A stretch of 24,377 bases of DNA from Phycisphaeraceae bacterium (GCA_009827215.1 WUAJ01000013.1:1-24377), one strand, 5' to 3'. Positions 1 through 7,175 are shown, numbered from the stretch's first letter. Numbers and translations: made by a program. The notes: generated by a model not told the origin, from the sequence alone.

Positions 1-1554
1 GCTCTGCTCGAAAGCACCTGCACCTGGGGTGTCTGGATCGCCCCGTCTACCGCTCGGGCGGTCTCCAGTTGGAGCGTTGAGGAAATCGGTGTTGAGCGAG
101 ACGAGTTGGATCGGGTTGTTCTCTCCGAGCTGAGCGCCGATGGGTGATCCCGCTTGGACTTGCTCGGCGGCGCCTTGCTTGATCATCGACATCAGTGATG
201 CGGTATCCGCGAGGACTGCGGAGTAGAGGGCGCGGTCGTCGACAAGACTCACGATCTCGGCGGCTTGCATGGAGACATTGGCATCGGAGGTGACGCCGGC
301 TTCGGTGGCTCGCTCTGCGAGAAGGTTGGCTTCGCTGATGACTGAACCGATGACTGGAGGACGCTGGGCGCCTTCGAATGCGGTCGAGTCGAGGAGCGGA
401 CGGATGAACATCGCTCCTGCAGCAGCAGCGGCGAGTCCAGCACCTACAGCGAAGTATGGCACCTTGCGTTTCCACATCGCTTCCTTGAGGACGCTGACGG
501 GCATGAGGTTCGCGAGGAGTGGTGCTTTGCCAAAGACTTGGTTGGCGCAGCCGTAGGCGGTGGCCATGTTCACGCTGGAGGCTTGGAATTCTCCGGCTCG
601 TGGGCCTTCCATGGAGAGTTTCTTGAACTGCTCGAGTCGGTAGACATCGAGCTGGAGTTGTTGCTTGAGGTACTTGCGGAGACCTGGGAGACGGAAGGTG
701 GATCCGAGTCCGATGAGGCGCTTGAGGTCCGCGTCGGCGTGGACGGATTGGTAGAAGCCGATGGAGCGCTGGATCTCTCCGACGATGTCTGAGAAGACTG
801 GACGCATCGCTTGGAACACATGGCGCGCGTGCTTGGATTGGTCGGACTCTCTTTTGAGCTTCTCGGCTTTGGAGTAGGAGAGCTTGAAGGCGCTGACGAG
901 CGCTTCGGTGAACTGGTGACCACCGATTGGGAAGGTACGGACCCACACGCGTCCGGCTTCGGCGATGATCATGTCGGTCGAGACGGTCCCGATGTCGAGG
1001 ATGATGGTGCCTGGGGTGTCTTCGGTGAATCCGAGGTCCACGGCGAGCGCGTTGTATGCCGCGACTGGGGAGAGGGTCGCGAGCTCTGGAGTGATCCCCA
1101 CATCGTTGAGCATCGCGAGTTGCTCGGCGATCTTTTGACGCGTGACGGCGAAGATCCCGACCTCGATGTCAGGGGAGTCTGGGGAGACGAAGGTCTGGTA
1201 GTCCCATTCGACCTCTTCGAGCGGGAATGGGATCTGCTGGACGGCTTCGAACTTGACGATGTCAGGAACCTTCTTGGGCTCGACTGGCGGGAGCGTCGCG
1301 AAGCGAGCGAAGGATTGGTGTCCTGGGATCGAGATCGAGACGCGTTCGTTGGTCAGGTCGTGCTTGGAAACGAGGGTTCCCAAAGCGACGCGCATCGCGT
1401 CGTTCTGATCGAGTTCAGGGGTCGAGAGCACGCGCGGGTGATTGATGACGGCGAAGTCGAGGACTTTGAGGTTGCCCCCATCATTCTCGACTTTCAGGGC
1501 TTTGATTGCCCCGTAGCCCATTTCGATTCCCCAGCAGATGTTTGATGAAGCCAT
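1..1554 (-). CDS. pilM: Type IV pilus assembly protein PilM with PilN-like C-terminal extension (3' end cut by window edge)
   Basis: This reading frame is open from an ATG at 1554 to base 1, giving 518 codons with no stop, so the C-terminus lies outside the window. GGAGA sits 5 bases before the ATG. The N-terminal ~340 residues look like PilM, the actin-like cytoplasmic ATPase of type IV pilus machines: GIEMGYGAIKALKV at about residues 9-22 is the first phosphate-binding strand pair, and ILDIGTVSTDMII near residue 195 is the second. PilM is usually about 350 residues. Here ANLMP follows at about 346-350, then a basic stretch and one membrane segment at about 366-386, then at least 130 further residues ending in a Gly/Pro-rich stretch. 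The INLLP-like motif, basic stretch and membrane helix are the layout of the PilN N-terminus, so I infer a PilM-PilN-like fusion. The PilM call is firm; the fusion is an inference. Confidence 0.88.
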   Translation of the reverse strand, partial: MASSNICWGIEMGYGAIKALKVENDGGNLKVLDFAVINHPRVLSTPELDQNDAMRVALGTLVSKHDLTNERVSISIPGHQSFARFATLPPVEPKKVPDIVKFEAVQQIPFPLEEVEWDYQTFVSPDSPDIEVGIFAVTRQKIAEQLAMLNDVGITPELATLSPVAAYNALAVDLGFTEDTPGTIILDIGTVSTDMIIAEAGRVWVRTFPIGGHQFTEALVSAFKLSYSKAEKLKRESDQSKHARHVFQAMRPVFSDIVGEIQRSIGFYQSVHADADLKRLIGLGSTFRLPGLRKYLKQQLQLDVYRLEQFKKLSMEGPRAGEFQASSVNMATAYGCANQVFGKAPLLANLMPVSVLKEAMWKRKVPYFAVGAGLAAAAAGAMFIRPLLDSTAFEGAQRPPVIGSVISEANLLAERATEAGVTSDANVSMQAAEIVSLVDDRALYSAVLADTASLMSMIKQGAAEQVQAGSPIGAQLGENNPIQLVSLNTDFLNAPTGDRPSGRRGDPDTPGAGAFEQS

Positions 1555-1658
1555 GACTTCTCCGGTTCGGATCAGGTTCGGATGGCGCGGCACGGTAGTG
1601 CGGCGTGGGCAGGATGGTATTCAACCGGTTTGCCTGTGCCCACCATACGATGAAATCG

Positions 1659-1675
1659 AGCCCGAGATGCGGGCT
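1659..1675 (-). terminator. Weak terminator-like hairpin between the MEMO gene and pilM
   Basis: On the minus strand AGCCCG, loop CATCT, CGGGCT forms a 6-bp stem followed by CGATTTC. The T-run is poor, so termination would be inefficient at best. It lies in the 198-base gap between the MEMO stop (1753) and the pilM start (1554); I see no convincing promoter in that gap. Confidence 0.3.
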
Positions 1676-1752
1676 TGTGTGAGGTTGTGACAGTCGTGTG
1701 ACAAACGGTTGTGTTTGTACGGATTGGGTCGAGCCGCTCTGGAACTCAGTAT

Positions 1753-3123
1753 TTAGAACATCGCGAGTGCGGCGCTGGAGACGAAGGCGGTCCCGTTGGG
1801 GTCCATCGCGGCGGCGTAGTTCAGGAGTTCGACCTTCTCGGGGTTGGTGATCCGCATGGTTGCGGTCATGTTCCCGAGCGAGCACCAGCGGGTTGGGTTT
1901 TGCTGCCAGCTGATGGATCCGATGAGGTCATCGATCTTCTTCTCTGTAAAGAGCTTGAGCATCTCGTGATCGTGGGTTGCGACTTTGGTGCGGAACGCGG
2001 CGGCGGCTTCGTCTTCTCCGGCGAGGGCTTGGTTGTCTCCGAATGCGGGTCCCACATGCGAGAGATCGGCGCTGGAGATGATGAGGGTCTTTCCTGGGAG
2101 ATCGGAAACGGCTGTTTGGAGTGCTTCGACGAATGGATCAAGATCGAGTCCTGTGCCGTCGTACGAGGCGCCGGAGTTGACAACTGGGTCGTGGACGAGC
2201 GCCGAGAAGACTTTGGGGTAGTTCCCTGCATCGTCTTGTCCGAAGATGTGCTGGATCCACGGCATGTGGAGCTCGATAGAGTGCTCGTTTTCGTGGTCGT
2301 AGCGGTTTTCGAAGAGTTTGGAGGCGTTCTCTTCGCCGAGCTTTGATTTGAGCGCGTCGGCGAGGTCGGAATCGAACTGACACACTCCAAGCGGGGATTC
2401 GTATCCTTTATTACAGCCGCAGACTCCTGTGGATTGTCCGAAATGGTTGGTTCCGAGGATAATGACGCGGTCTGGTCGATCGACGGTGCGTAGTCGGCCG
2501 TAGACATTGGCGTAGTTCATCCAGCCGCGTGCGTAGTCGATGTGGGGCGCGACGATGGCTTTGGGGAGGGTGTCAAAGGCGGGGCTTTCGACTTCCTTGA
2601 GCGCGTCGTCAATCCATTTATCCATCACTTCGCGGAGCTTTGCGGGACCTTCTGAGGATTTTTGTTCGTCTGTGGTGTCTTCACCGTGCTCTTGCATGAC
2701 GAGCATGTCGGCGAACTGAGCGGTCGCGCCTGGAGGGAGGAGATCCGATGCGTCGAACTGCGCGTGCATTTGGGTTTGCATTTCATCGAAGACTGGACCG
2801 AAGAGGAATCCGGCGTCATCGAGCTGGGCGACGAGGTTCTCAAGCATTGGGCGTTCAAGGCCATTCCCAACTTGCTCGACGAGCTGATCGATGGTCTTTG
2901 AACCATCGAGGAGGGGGATGACCTGCTGGAACGCGGGATGGGTGACGACCATTTTCGGGGAGATTTGCTGTGCGTCGGTGAGTCCGAGCATGACGACCTG
3001 GTTGCCTTGCGGGTCCTTGGCGGGGAGTGGGACTCCGCGGACCTTGCGAATTTTAGGGCTTTGTTGGTGAACTGCGTTTGGATCAAAGACTGGTTGCTCT
3101 GGTTGTTGCGGCTGGTCGGTCAT
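1753..3123 (-). CDS. MEMO-family protein (AmmeMemoRadiSam system protein B type) with N-terminal extension
   Basis: The 456-residue protein carries a MEMO domain from about residue 187 to the end. MEMO folds like class III extradiol dioxygenases and binds metal through conserved histidines and a cysteine. Likely equivalents are H194 (APHIDY), H227 (GTNHFG), H356 (SADLSHVG) and C414 (RWCSLGNM); HENEHSIELHMPW at about 277-289 is also typical. The first ~180 residues are not MEMO. Residues ~30-115 look like a small PqqD-like winged-helix domain (inference), followed by a polar linker. I chose the ATG at 3123 because GGAG stands 7 bases upstream; an in-frame ATG at 3171 would add 16 residues without a clear ribosome site. 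Neither the radical SAM nor the AMMECR1 partner is adjacent. The biochemical role of bacterial MEMO proteins is not settled, so only the family call is firm. Confidence 0.9.
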   Translation of the reverse strand: MTDQPQQPEQPVFDPNAVHQQSPKIRKVRGVPLPAKDPQGNQVVMLGLTDAQQISPKMVVTHPAFQQVIPLLDGSKTIDQLVEQVGNGLERPMLENLVAQLDDAGFLFGPVFDEMQTQMHAQFDASDLLPPGATAQFADMLVMQEHGEDTTDEQKSSEGPAKLREVMDKWIDDALKEVESPAFDTLPKAIVAPHIDYARGWMNYANVYGRLRTVDRPDRVIILGTNHFGQSTGVCGCNKGYESPLGVCQFDSDLADALKSKLGEENASKLFENRYDHENEHSIELHMPWIQHIFGQDDAGNYPKVFSALVHDPVVNSGASYDGTGLDLDPFVEALQTAVSDLPGKTLIISSADLSHVGPAFGDNQALAGEDEAAAAFRTKVATHDHEMLKLFTEKKIDDLIGSISWQQNPTRWCSLGNMTATMRITNPEKVELLNYAAAMDPNGTAFVSSAALAMF

Positions 3124-3346
3124 ATGGGGTCTCCGGATTGGAGTCGGATGAATCGGGTCGTGGACGCTCATACGGAACTGCGTCGGCTATGGGGTCGGTA
3201 AGACTCTAGGGGTGCATGAATTGGATTCCTTGGGATTCGGGGCTAAACTTCTCGTCCTGCTCAGATTGGGCGGGGCAAGAATGACTCAACCTCGGCGTGC
3301 GAGCTGATCGGCGCTGTGATAGGACTGTATTAAACAGGAACTAGCC

Positions 3347-3664
3347 ATGATCGACACACTCTCCGCCGGCGACACGATTACCCTCACGATTGACAAGGTT
3401 CCCGCGAACAAGGCGGCGTGTGACACGATTGTCCGCATGATGCGTCGTGATCCGGACATCAAGCGTTCGCTCGCTCGTGCTCAGCGCATGCGTCGTCAGC
3501 GTATGCACTCGTATGTTCGTGGTGGACGCATGTGGTACTCGCGCGAGAAAGCCGCGAAGATCGCTGTTTGCGAGCAGGGCAAGACTTGGAACATGGTCTT
3601 CACCAACGACATCTCACCTGATCTTGGATCGGTCGAGCAGTACCTCTCGATTTCCAAGTCGTGA
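3347..3664 (+). CDS. Small basic protein of unknown function
   Basis: The product has 105 residues, with AGGA 7 bases before the ATG. I do not recognise a family. The N-terminal ~30 residues have alternating hydrophobic and polar residues (TITLTIDKVP) suggesting a beta strand pair. Residues ~34-75 are strongly basic, with many Arg and Met (RMMRRDPDIKRSLARAQRMR) and an aromatic patch GGRMWYSREKAAK. The C-terminus (SPDLGSVEQYLSIS) is more acidic. The basic helix could bind nucleic acid, but that is only a guess. There is no signal peptide or membrane segment. G/C-ending codons and a good ribosome site support a real gene. It precedes the histidine-rich lipoprotein by 52 bases, with a hairpin in the gap, so the two could be cotranscribed. 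Confidence 0.75.
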   Translation: MIDTLSAGDTITLTIDKVPANKAACDTIVRMMRRDPDIKRSLARAQRMRRQRMHSYVRGGRMWYSREKAAKIAVCEQGKTWNMVFTNDISPDLGSVEQYLSISKS

Positions 3665-3669
3665 TCGGC

Positions 3670-3685
3670 GCTCGCTTGAGCGAGC
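3670..3685 (+). other. Intercistronic hairpin
   Basis: GCTCGC, loop TTGA, GCGAGC forms a perfect 6-bp stem with a 4-base loop, just after the stop at 3664. No T-run follows, so it is not a classical terminator. It could be an RNA-processing or 3'-end-protecting element between the small basic protein and the lipoprotein gene. Confidence 0.4.
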
Positions 3686-3716
3686 AGCACACAAGACAAC
3701 TTGAATGGAGTTCTCG

Positions 3717-4250
3717 ATGAACAGCTTGCGTGACACACTGCGGATTTCTCTTGCGGGTTTGGCGATCGGTGCGTTTGCATTGGGTGGCTGCGTTGAAACA
3801 AGCAACAACAAAGAAGATGCTCACGATCACAGTGGACATGACCATGACGGGCATGATCATGAGGGTCACGACCACGGCTCTGAAACCGCTCAAGAGGTCA
3901 GGGTTGATCTCTATGAAGGGATCATCGGTGAGCTTAAGTTCATTCCTGAAGATGGGGATACCAAGACGCACCCTCAGATTCGGCATGTGCAGATTCCTGA
4001 CTTCAAGAAGGATGACGGGACCATCGCGATGACTCCGGATGGGATTCCTGGGATGCGCTCGATGAAGATGGAGTTCCCGCTCGCTGAGGGTGTTAGTCTC
4101 GATGGATTTGAAGTAGGTGACAAGGTCATGTTTGACTTTGTGGTCAACTGGGGCGGGAAGGTCCCATGGGAACTCACGAAGATTGAGAAGTTGGATCCAT
4201 CAACTGTGATTGATTACTCCAACGCGAAGGCGGAAGACCTCGAGCCTTGA
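3717..4250 (+). CDS. Histidine-rich lipoprotein with CusF-like metal-binding domain
   Basis: The product has 177 residues. I chose the ATG at 3717 because GGAG stands 6 bases before it; an in-frame ATG at 3705 lacks such a site. Residues 1-25 form a lipoprotein signal: hydrophobic LAGLAIGAFALGG, then Cys25, the expected lipidation site. Next comes a tract of HDH units (about residues 34-53, nine histidines) that should chelate metals such as Cu, Zn or Ni. The remaining ~120 residues resemble the CusF/copper-binding beta-barrel: the MKMEFPL segment matches the MTMxF ligand motif, followed by a GDKVMFDF strand and ELTKIEKL. The Trp found three residues before the first ligand Met in CusF is Met here, giving a Met-rich site. 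I infer a periplasm-facing copper or heavy-metal buffer. No efflux pump gene is adjacent. A strong terminator follows. Confidence 0.85.
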   Translation: MNSLRDTLRISLAGLAIGAFALGGCVETSNNKEDAHDHSGHDHDGHDHEGHDHGSETAQEVRVDLYEGIIGELKFIPEDGDTKTHPQIRHVQIPDFKKDDGTIAMTPDGIPGMRSMKMEFPLAEGVSLDGFEVGDKVMFDFVVNWGGKVPWELTKIEKLDPSTVIDYSNAKAEDLEP

Positions 4251-4274
4251 GTCTTGATCACATCTGAACACTTG

Positions 4275-4300
4275 AACCACGCGAGAGCGTGGTTTTTTTT
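4275..4300 (+). terminator. Rho-independent terminator of the lipoprotein gene
   Basis: ACCACGC, loop GAGA, GCGTGGT is a perfect 7-bp stem followed by a run of T to position 4300. It lies 25 bases after the stop at 4250 on the same strand. Confidence 0.93.
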
Positions 4301-4333
4301 GAATGGTTCTAGAGCAGATGAAATGCGGGTCAG

Positions 4334-4369
4334 AAAAAACCCGGCGTCCAGCACTAAGGCCAAACGCCG
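4334..4369 (-). terminator. Terminator-like element facing the uracil-DNA glycosylase side
   Basis: On the minus strand CGGCGT, a 16-base loop, ACGCCG, then GGG and TTTTTT (4339-4334) has the layout of an intrinsic terminator. The loop is large and the stem short, so strength is uncertain. It lies about 220 bases after the glycosylase stop and could end that transcript or a separate small RNA. Confidence 0.5.
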
Positions 4370-4560
4370 AGTCTCGTGGGGGTCGGGAGGGAACAGACCA
4401 TACAGCGATATTCAATGGATCATCTTCGATCGTGCTGAACAGTCTTGATTGGTGCAGGGATTTGAGAACCAAATCCCAGTGCGAGATGCACAGCATGATG
4501 TTCGCATGCGGCTTTGGTGCGGTTGCTCTGAGTTTGTAAAAATAGTCAACTTCTTGCGAC
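4370..4560 (-). ncRNA. Candidate structured non-coding RNA or long structured 3' UTR
   Basis: The 341 bases between the convergent stops at 4250 and 4592 hold no credible gene. Besides the two terminators they contain adjacent hairpins. GGGATTTG (4457-4464) pairs with CAAATCCC (4470-4477) over a 5-base loop, extended by GTGCA (4452-4456) with TGCAC (4487-4491). Two bases on, GCATG (4493-4497) pairs with CATGC (4505-4509). Read on the minus strand this structure precedes a terminator-like element at 4369-4334. I could not match it to 6S, SRP, tmRNA or RNase P RNA. The 5' end is unknown and no convincing promoter was found, so the boundaries are approximate and it may simply be a 3' UTR. Confidence 0.35.
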
Positions 4561-4591
4561 AGCGGATTTAGGCTTTGTTTGAGGGCAACTC

Positions 4592-5458
4592 TCAGGTCTT
4601 ATTGAGACCCAAGCGTTCCATCACGGCGGTCAGATCTGACCAGACTTTGCGTCGGTTGTCCTCGGTGTATGAACGCAACAGATACGCGGGGTGGTAGGTC
4701 GGCATCAGATCGATCTGAGGAAGATCAATCGGAGTATTTGTGGATGGGAAGGTGTGGAAGCTTCCTCTGAGTGATCGCATCGGCTGTGTGGTTCCGAGCA
4801 GGAGGTGAGTCGCTGGGAGTCCGAGGGTGACGATTACCTTTGGGTTGACGATTCGGATTTGTTCGTAGAGGTATGGCGCGCACGCCGCGGCTTCGTCTTG
4901 GGTCGGAGTCGCGTTGTTTGGGGGGCGTGTTTTGAGGACATTGGCGATGTAGACCGACTCTCTGCTCAGTCCCATCGCGATGATCATCTTGTCGAGCAGT
5001 TGTCCGGCGCGTCCGACGAATGGGCGTCCGGTCTCGTCTTCTTGTTGTCCGGGTGCTTCTCCTACGAACATGAGCTCGGCTTGGGGATCGCCTTCTCCGA
5101 ACACGATGTTGTTGAAGGAGGTGATGAACTGCGCGTGCGGTGCATCGGTGATGTACTTCTCGCGGAGTGCGTCAAGTTTGGATTGCGGATCGGAGTGCGA
5201 TTCGTATGCTTCGCGGATGGACTCGCTGCTCGCGACAGGTGCATGCGCCTTGAGTGCGAAGTCCGGTTGTGAGGGTTTGGCTTCGATTGTCGAGCTGGTC
5301 ACAAGTTGTGGTTCGACACCAGGATGATCTGGGATTTGTGGCGCTTGTTCGCTCTGCAGGAGTTCGTTCGGTGGGGTGCCTACAGGGAGAAAGTCCACAC
5401 CTAAAAGTTGGGTGGTCTTGGCGTGCTGGGCGAGAATGGCGTTGAAGTCCGATGACAT
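4592..5458 (-). CDS. Uracil-DNA glycosylase, family 4/5-like, lacking three of four Fe-S cysteines
   Basis: The 288-residue protein should remove uracil from DNA in base-excision repair. The catalytic fold occupies about residues 95-285: VFGEGDP (119-125), GEAPGQQED (133-141), GRPFVGRAGQLLDKM, YIANVLKTRPPNN (170-182) and the C-terminal motif HPAYLL (256-261). Family-4 enzymes normally carry a 4Fe-4S cluster on four cysteines. Here the CxxC before VFGEG is replaced by DAPHA, the KCRPP cysteine is Thr177, and only C193 remains, the sole cysteine in the protein. The ~90-residue N-terminal region is polar and low-complexity. I placed the start at the ATG at 5458; the frame extends to 5605 but that part overlaps the neighbouring gene. 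The ribosome site is weak and the upstream gene ends 10 bases away, suggesting translational coupling. Confidence 0.9.
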   Translation of the reverse strand: MSSDFNAILAQHAKTTQLLGVDFLPVGTPPNELLQSEQAPQIPDHPGVEPQLVTSSTIEAKPSQPDFALKAHAPVASSESIREAYESHSDPQSKLDALREKYITDAPHAQFITSFNNIVFGEGDPQAELMFVGEAPGQQEDETGRPFVGRAGQLLDKMIIAMGLSRESVYIANVLKTRPPNNATPTQDEAAACAPYLYEQIRIVNPKVIVTLGLPATHLLLGTTQPMRSLRGSFHTFPSTNTPIDLPQIDLMPTYHPAYLLRSYTEDNRRKVWSDLTAVMERLGLNKT

Positions 5459-5468
5459 GCCGAGCTGA

Positions 5469-5780
5469 TTACGGCGAGTCTGGGAGGTTCTCTTCCGCGT
5501 CGTCGATGAGGTCTTCAGCGGCTGCTTCTGCATCATCGACCAAATCTTCGGCGGTGTCTTCCATATTGTCGATCGCGTCGTCAGCAGTTTCTGCTGCATC
5601 GTCAATCATGTTGTCCATGTCACGATGGGAAGGTCCGCCTGCGTGTGCGGGATCGACCTTGATCTTGTTGGCGCTCATCATGTCAGGAACAAAGGCGCCT
5701 GCGACTGCACCGATGATGAGGCCGAGGATAAGTCCTGGGAGGAATGCGTGTGCGAAGGAGGTGTTGTTTTGTTCGCTCAT
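5469..5780 (-). CDS. Small single-pass membrane protein with acidic amphipathic tail
   Basis: The product has 103 residues and no recognised family. Residues ~10-35 form one membrane segment (FLPGLILGLIIGAVAGAFVP) with GxxxG-like spacing. After a short linker containing a His, residues ~55-100 are a highly acidic, Ala-rich helix of repeated DDA / EDxxDDA units (MIDDAAETADDAIDNM), likely a coiled coil or a phasin- or YtxH-like stalk. I prefer the ATG at 5780 since the protein then begins MSEQ just before the membrane helix, but its ribosome site is poor. An in-frame ATG at 5843 would add 21 basic residues. It sits 10 bases upstream of the uracil-DNA glycosylase gene. YtxH-like stress proteins have a similar layout, but the match is too weak to name. 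Confidence 0.65.
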   Translation of the reverse strand: MSEQNNTSFAHAFLPGLILGLIIGAVAGAFVPDMMSANKIKVDPAHAGGPSHRDMDNMIDDAAETADDAIDNMEDTAEDLVDDAEAAAEDLIDDAEENLPDSP

Positions 5781-5921
5781 GATGTTGGCTCTGTTCTTGC
5801 GTGCGGTTTTCTTGGTGATATTGTCGATGCTGAAAGACCCCATCGACTTGGTTCATAAGTGTATACGGTAATGGGTCACGATATATGGAATCGAGTGTAT
5901 CGGGCTGTTTGGGCCACAATT

Positions 5922-6140
5922 TTAGCGCAAACGGCGGATTCGGTGTGCCCAACGGGCGTATTCGAGTGCGAGATGACGCTTGCTCTGCTGCTGGGACGCG
6001 GGATCATGCTCAGGGAATGCGGTGTTCATTCTCCACTTCCAGTACGGCGAAGAGAAGTTCAGTCCAGAGCGGAGTACGAGCGTGCACAGGACCCACAGCG
6101 CACCGATGGTGTCCACGATGTATGCGATCGTTTTCGTCAT
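5922..6140 (-). CDS. Small protein of unknown function coupled to the epimerase gene
   Basis: The product has 72 residues. Its ATG at 6140 overlaps the epimerase stop in the sequence ATGA, a 4-base overlap typical of translational coupling, which is the main support for it being real. Residues 1-25 (TIAYIVDTIGALWVLCTLVL) form a hydrophobic N-terminal helix, probably a membrane anchor. Then come an aromatic stretch NFSSPYWKWRM and a basic C-terminal helix ending ARWAHRIRRLR. No family is recognised. No good Shine-Dalgarno is visible, which fits coupling. It might recruit a partner to the membrane near the sugar-modifying epimerase, but that is speculation. Confidence 0.6.
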   Translation of the reverse strand: MTKTIAYIVDTIGALWVLCTLVLRSGLNFSSPYWKWRMNTAFPEHDPASQQQSKRHLALEYARWAHRIRRLR

Positions 6141-7156
6141 GACGCGTGATCTTTGGTGTGCTCGTGCTGGTCTTTATACCAGAGGGTGGTTGAAGCTAGA
6201 CCTTCCTCAAGCGTGGTGATTGGTTTGTATCCGAGTTGTGACTCGGCTTTGGAGGTGTCAGCGAATGAATCGCGGACCTCCCCCACTCGCTCTGGTTGAT
6301 GAACGGGGTCGATGTTCTGGGCATTGACCAGCTCACTGAGCTTGGTCGCGAGTTGATTGACAGAGGTTTGTTGTCCGGCTCCGATGTTGAAGACTTCGCC
6401 TTTGATTGGTTGATCGAACGCGGCGGCGAGGAGGTTTGCGTATACGGCGTTGGAGACATGCGTGAAGTCACGAGTTTGTTTGCCGTCTCCGAAGATGGTT
6501 GGTGGTTGATTGTTGAGGTAGCACTTAAGGAACGCGGGGATGACGGCGGCGTATGCGGAGTCGGCGGCTTGTCTTGGGCCGAAGATATTGAAGTAGCGGA
6601 GGCACGCGGTGTCGATCCCGTAGCAGTTTGCCCAGGAGCGGCAGAGCGATTCTCCGGCGAGTTTGGCGGCGGCGTAGGGGGATTCTGGTTCAGGCGCCTG
6701 TGATTCTTGTTTTGGGAGCGCAGGGTTGTCGCCGTAGGCGGAAGAGGACGCGGAGTAGATGACACGGGAGGCGCCGGCTTTCTGAGCGGCGCTGAGGACG
6801 CGCATGGTTCCGGTCGCGTTGACGACCCAGGTTCGTGCGGGGTCTTCGACAGATTTGGGGACTGATCCGAGTGCGGCGAGGTGGAAGATGTACTGCGCAC
6901 CTTCGACGGCGGCTCCGAGCGAGATTGGATCGAGGATGGAGCCTTGGATGAAGCGGATTTGTTCTGGATTGGATTCGACGAGTGAGGCGATGTGTCCGGC
7001 GTTTGAGTTTGAGAGGTCGTCGATGACGGTGACACGCGCGCCGAGATTGATGAGCGCGTCGGTGAGGTGTCCTCCGATGAATCCGGCGCCGCCTGTGACG
7101 CAGACGACGGTGTTGCGGAGCTTGGAGAGTGATGGTTGTTGGCTGATCCAGTTCAT
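6137..7156 (-). CDS. NAD-dependent sugar epimerase/dehydratase (extended SDR, GalE/WbpP-like)
   Basis: The 339-residue protein has the extended short-chain dehydrogenase fold. TGGAGFIGG at about 21-29 is the NAD-binding glycine motif, DDLSNS (46-51) follows the second strand, HLAALGSVP lies at 92-100, and the catalytic set is the serine run SASSSAYG (136-142) with Tyr161 and Lys165 (YAAAK). RYFNIFGPRQ and IFGDGKQTRDFTHV are typical of UDP-glucose or UDP-N-acetylglucosamine 4-epimerases. It probably epimerises a nucleotide sugar for surface polysaccharide or LPS. The exact substrate cannot be read from sequence. I chose the ATG at 7156; a TTG at 7183 is possible but lies inside the terminator. 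No Shine-Dalgarno precedes the ATG. TACAAT (7170-7165) could be a -10 box of a nearly leaderless transcript. The downstream 72-residue gene overlaps by 4 bases. Confidence 0.92.
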   Translation of the reverse strand: MNWISQQPSLSKLRNTVVCVTGGAGFIGGHLTDALINLGARVTVIDDLSNSNAGHIASLVESNPEQIRFIQGSILDPISLGAAVEGAQYIFHLAALGSVPKSVEDPARTWVVNATGTMRVLSAAQKAGASRVIYSASSSAYGDNPALPKQESQAPEPESPYAAAKLAGESLCRSWANCYGIDTACLRYFNIFGPRQAADSAYAAVIPAFLKCYLNNQPPTIFGDGKQTRDFTHVSNAVYANLLAAAFDQPIKGEVFNIGAGQQTSVNQLATKLSELVNAQNIDPVHQPERVGEVRDSFADTSKAESQLGYKPITTLEEGLASTTLWYKDQHEHTKDHAS

Positions 7157-7175
7157 TGGTGGGACATTGTACGGC

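Noticed and set aside
47..946. Minus-strand frame of 299 codons within pilM
   Set aside because: Arg/Ser/Pro-rich product in the wrong frame of pilM; the pilM frame has clear actin-like motifs over the same bases.
811..1545. Plus-strand frame of 244 codons opposite pilM
   Set aside because: It mirrors the real minus-strand gene; its Gly/Asp/Glu/Arg/Val-rich product comes from the complementary G/C-ending codons and has no recognisable motif.
4200..4496. Minus-strand frame of 98 codons across the intergenic region
   Set aside because: It runs through two terminators and into the opposite-strand lipoprotein gene, with no ribosome site.
4370..4560. Possible 6S, SRP, tmRNA or RNase P RNA in the intergenic region
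   Set aside because: None of the conserved motifs of these RNAs (for example the SRP apical loop or the RNase P core) could be found, so only a generic structured RNA is proposed.
5459..5605. N-terminal extension of the uracil glycosylase frame to 5605
   Set aside because: These 49 codons overlap the small membrane protein gene and give a low-complexity Thr/Ser/Lys-rich stretch; the ATG at 5458 fits the gene spacing.
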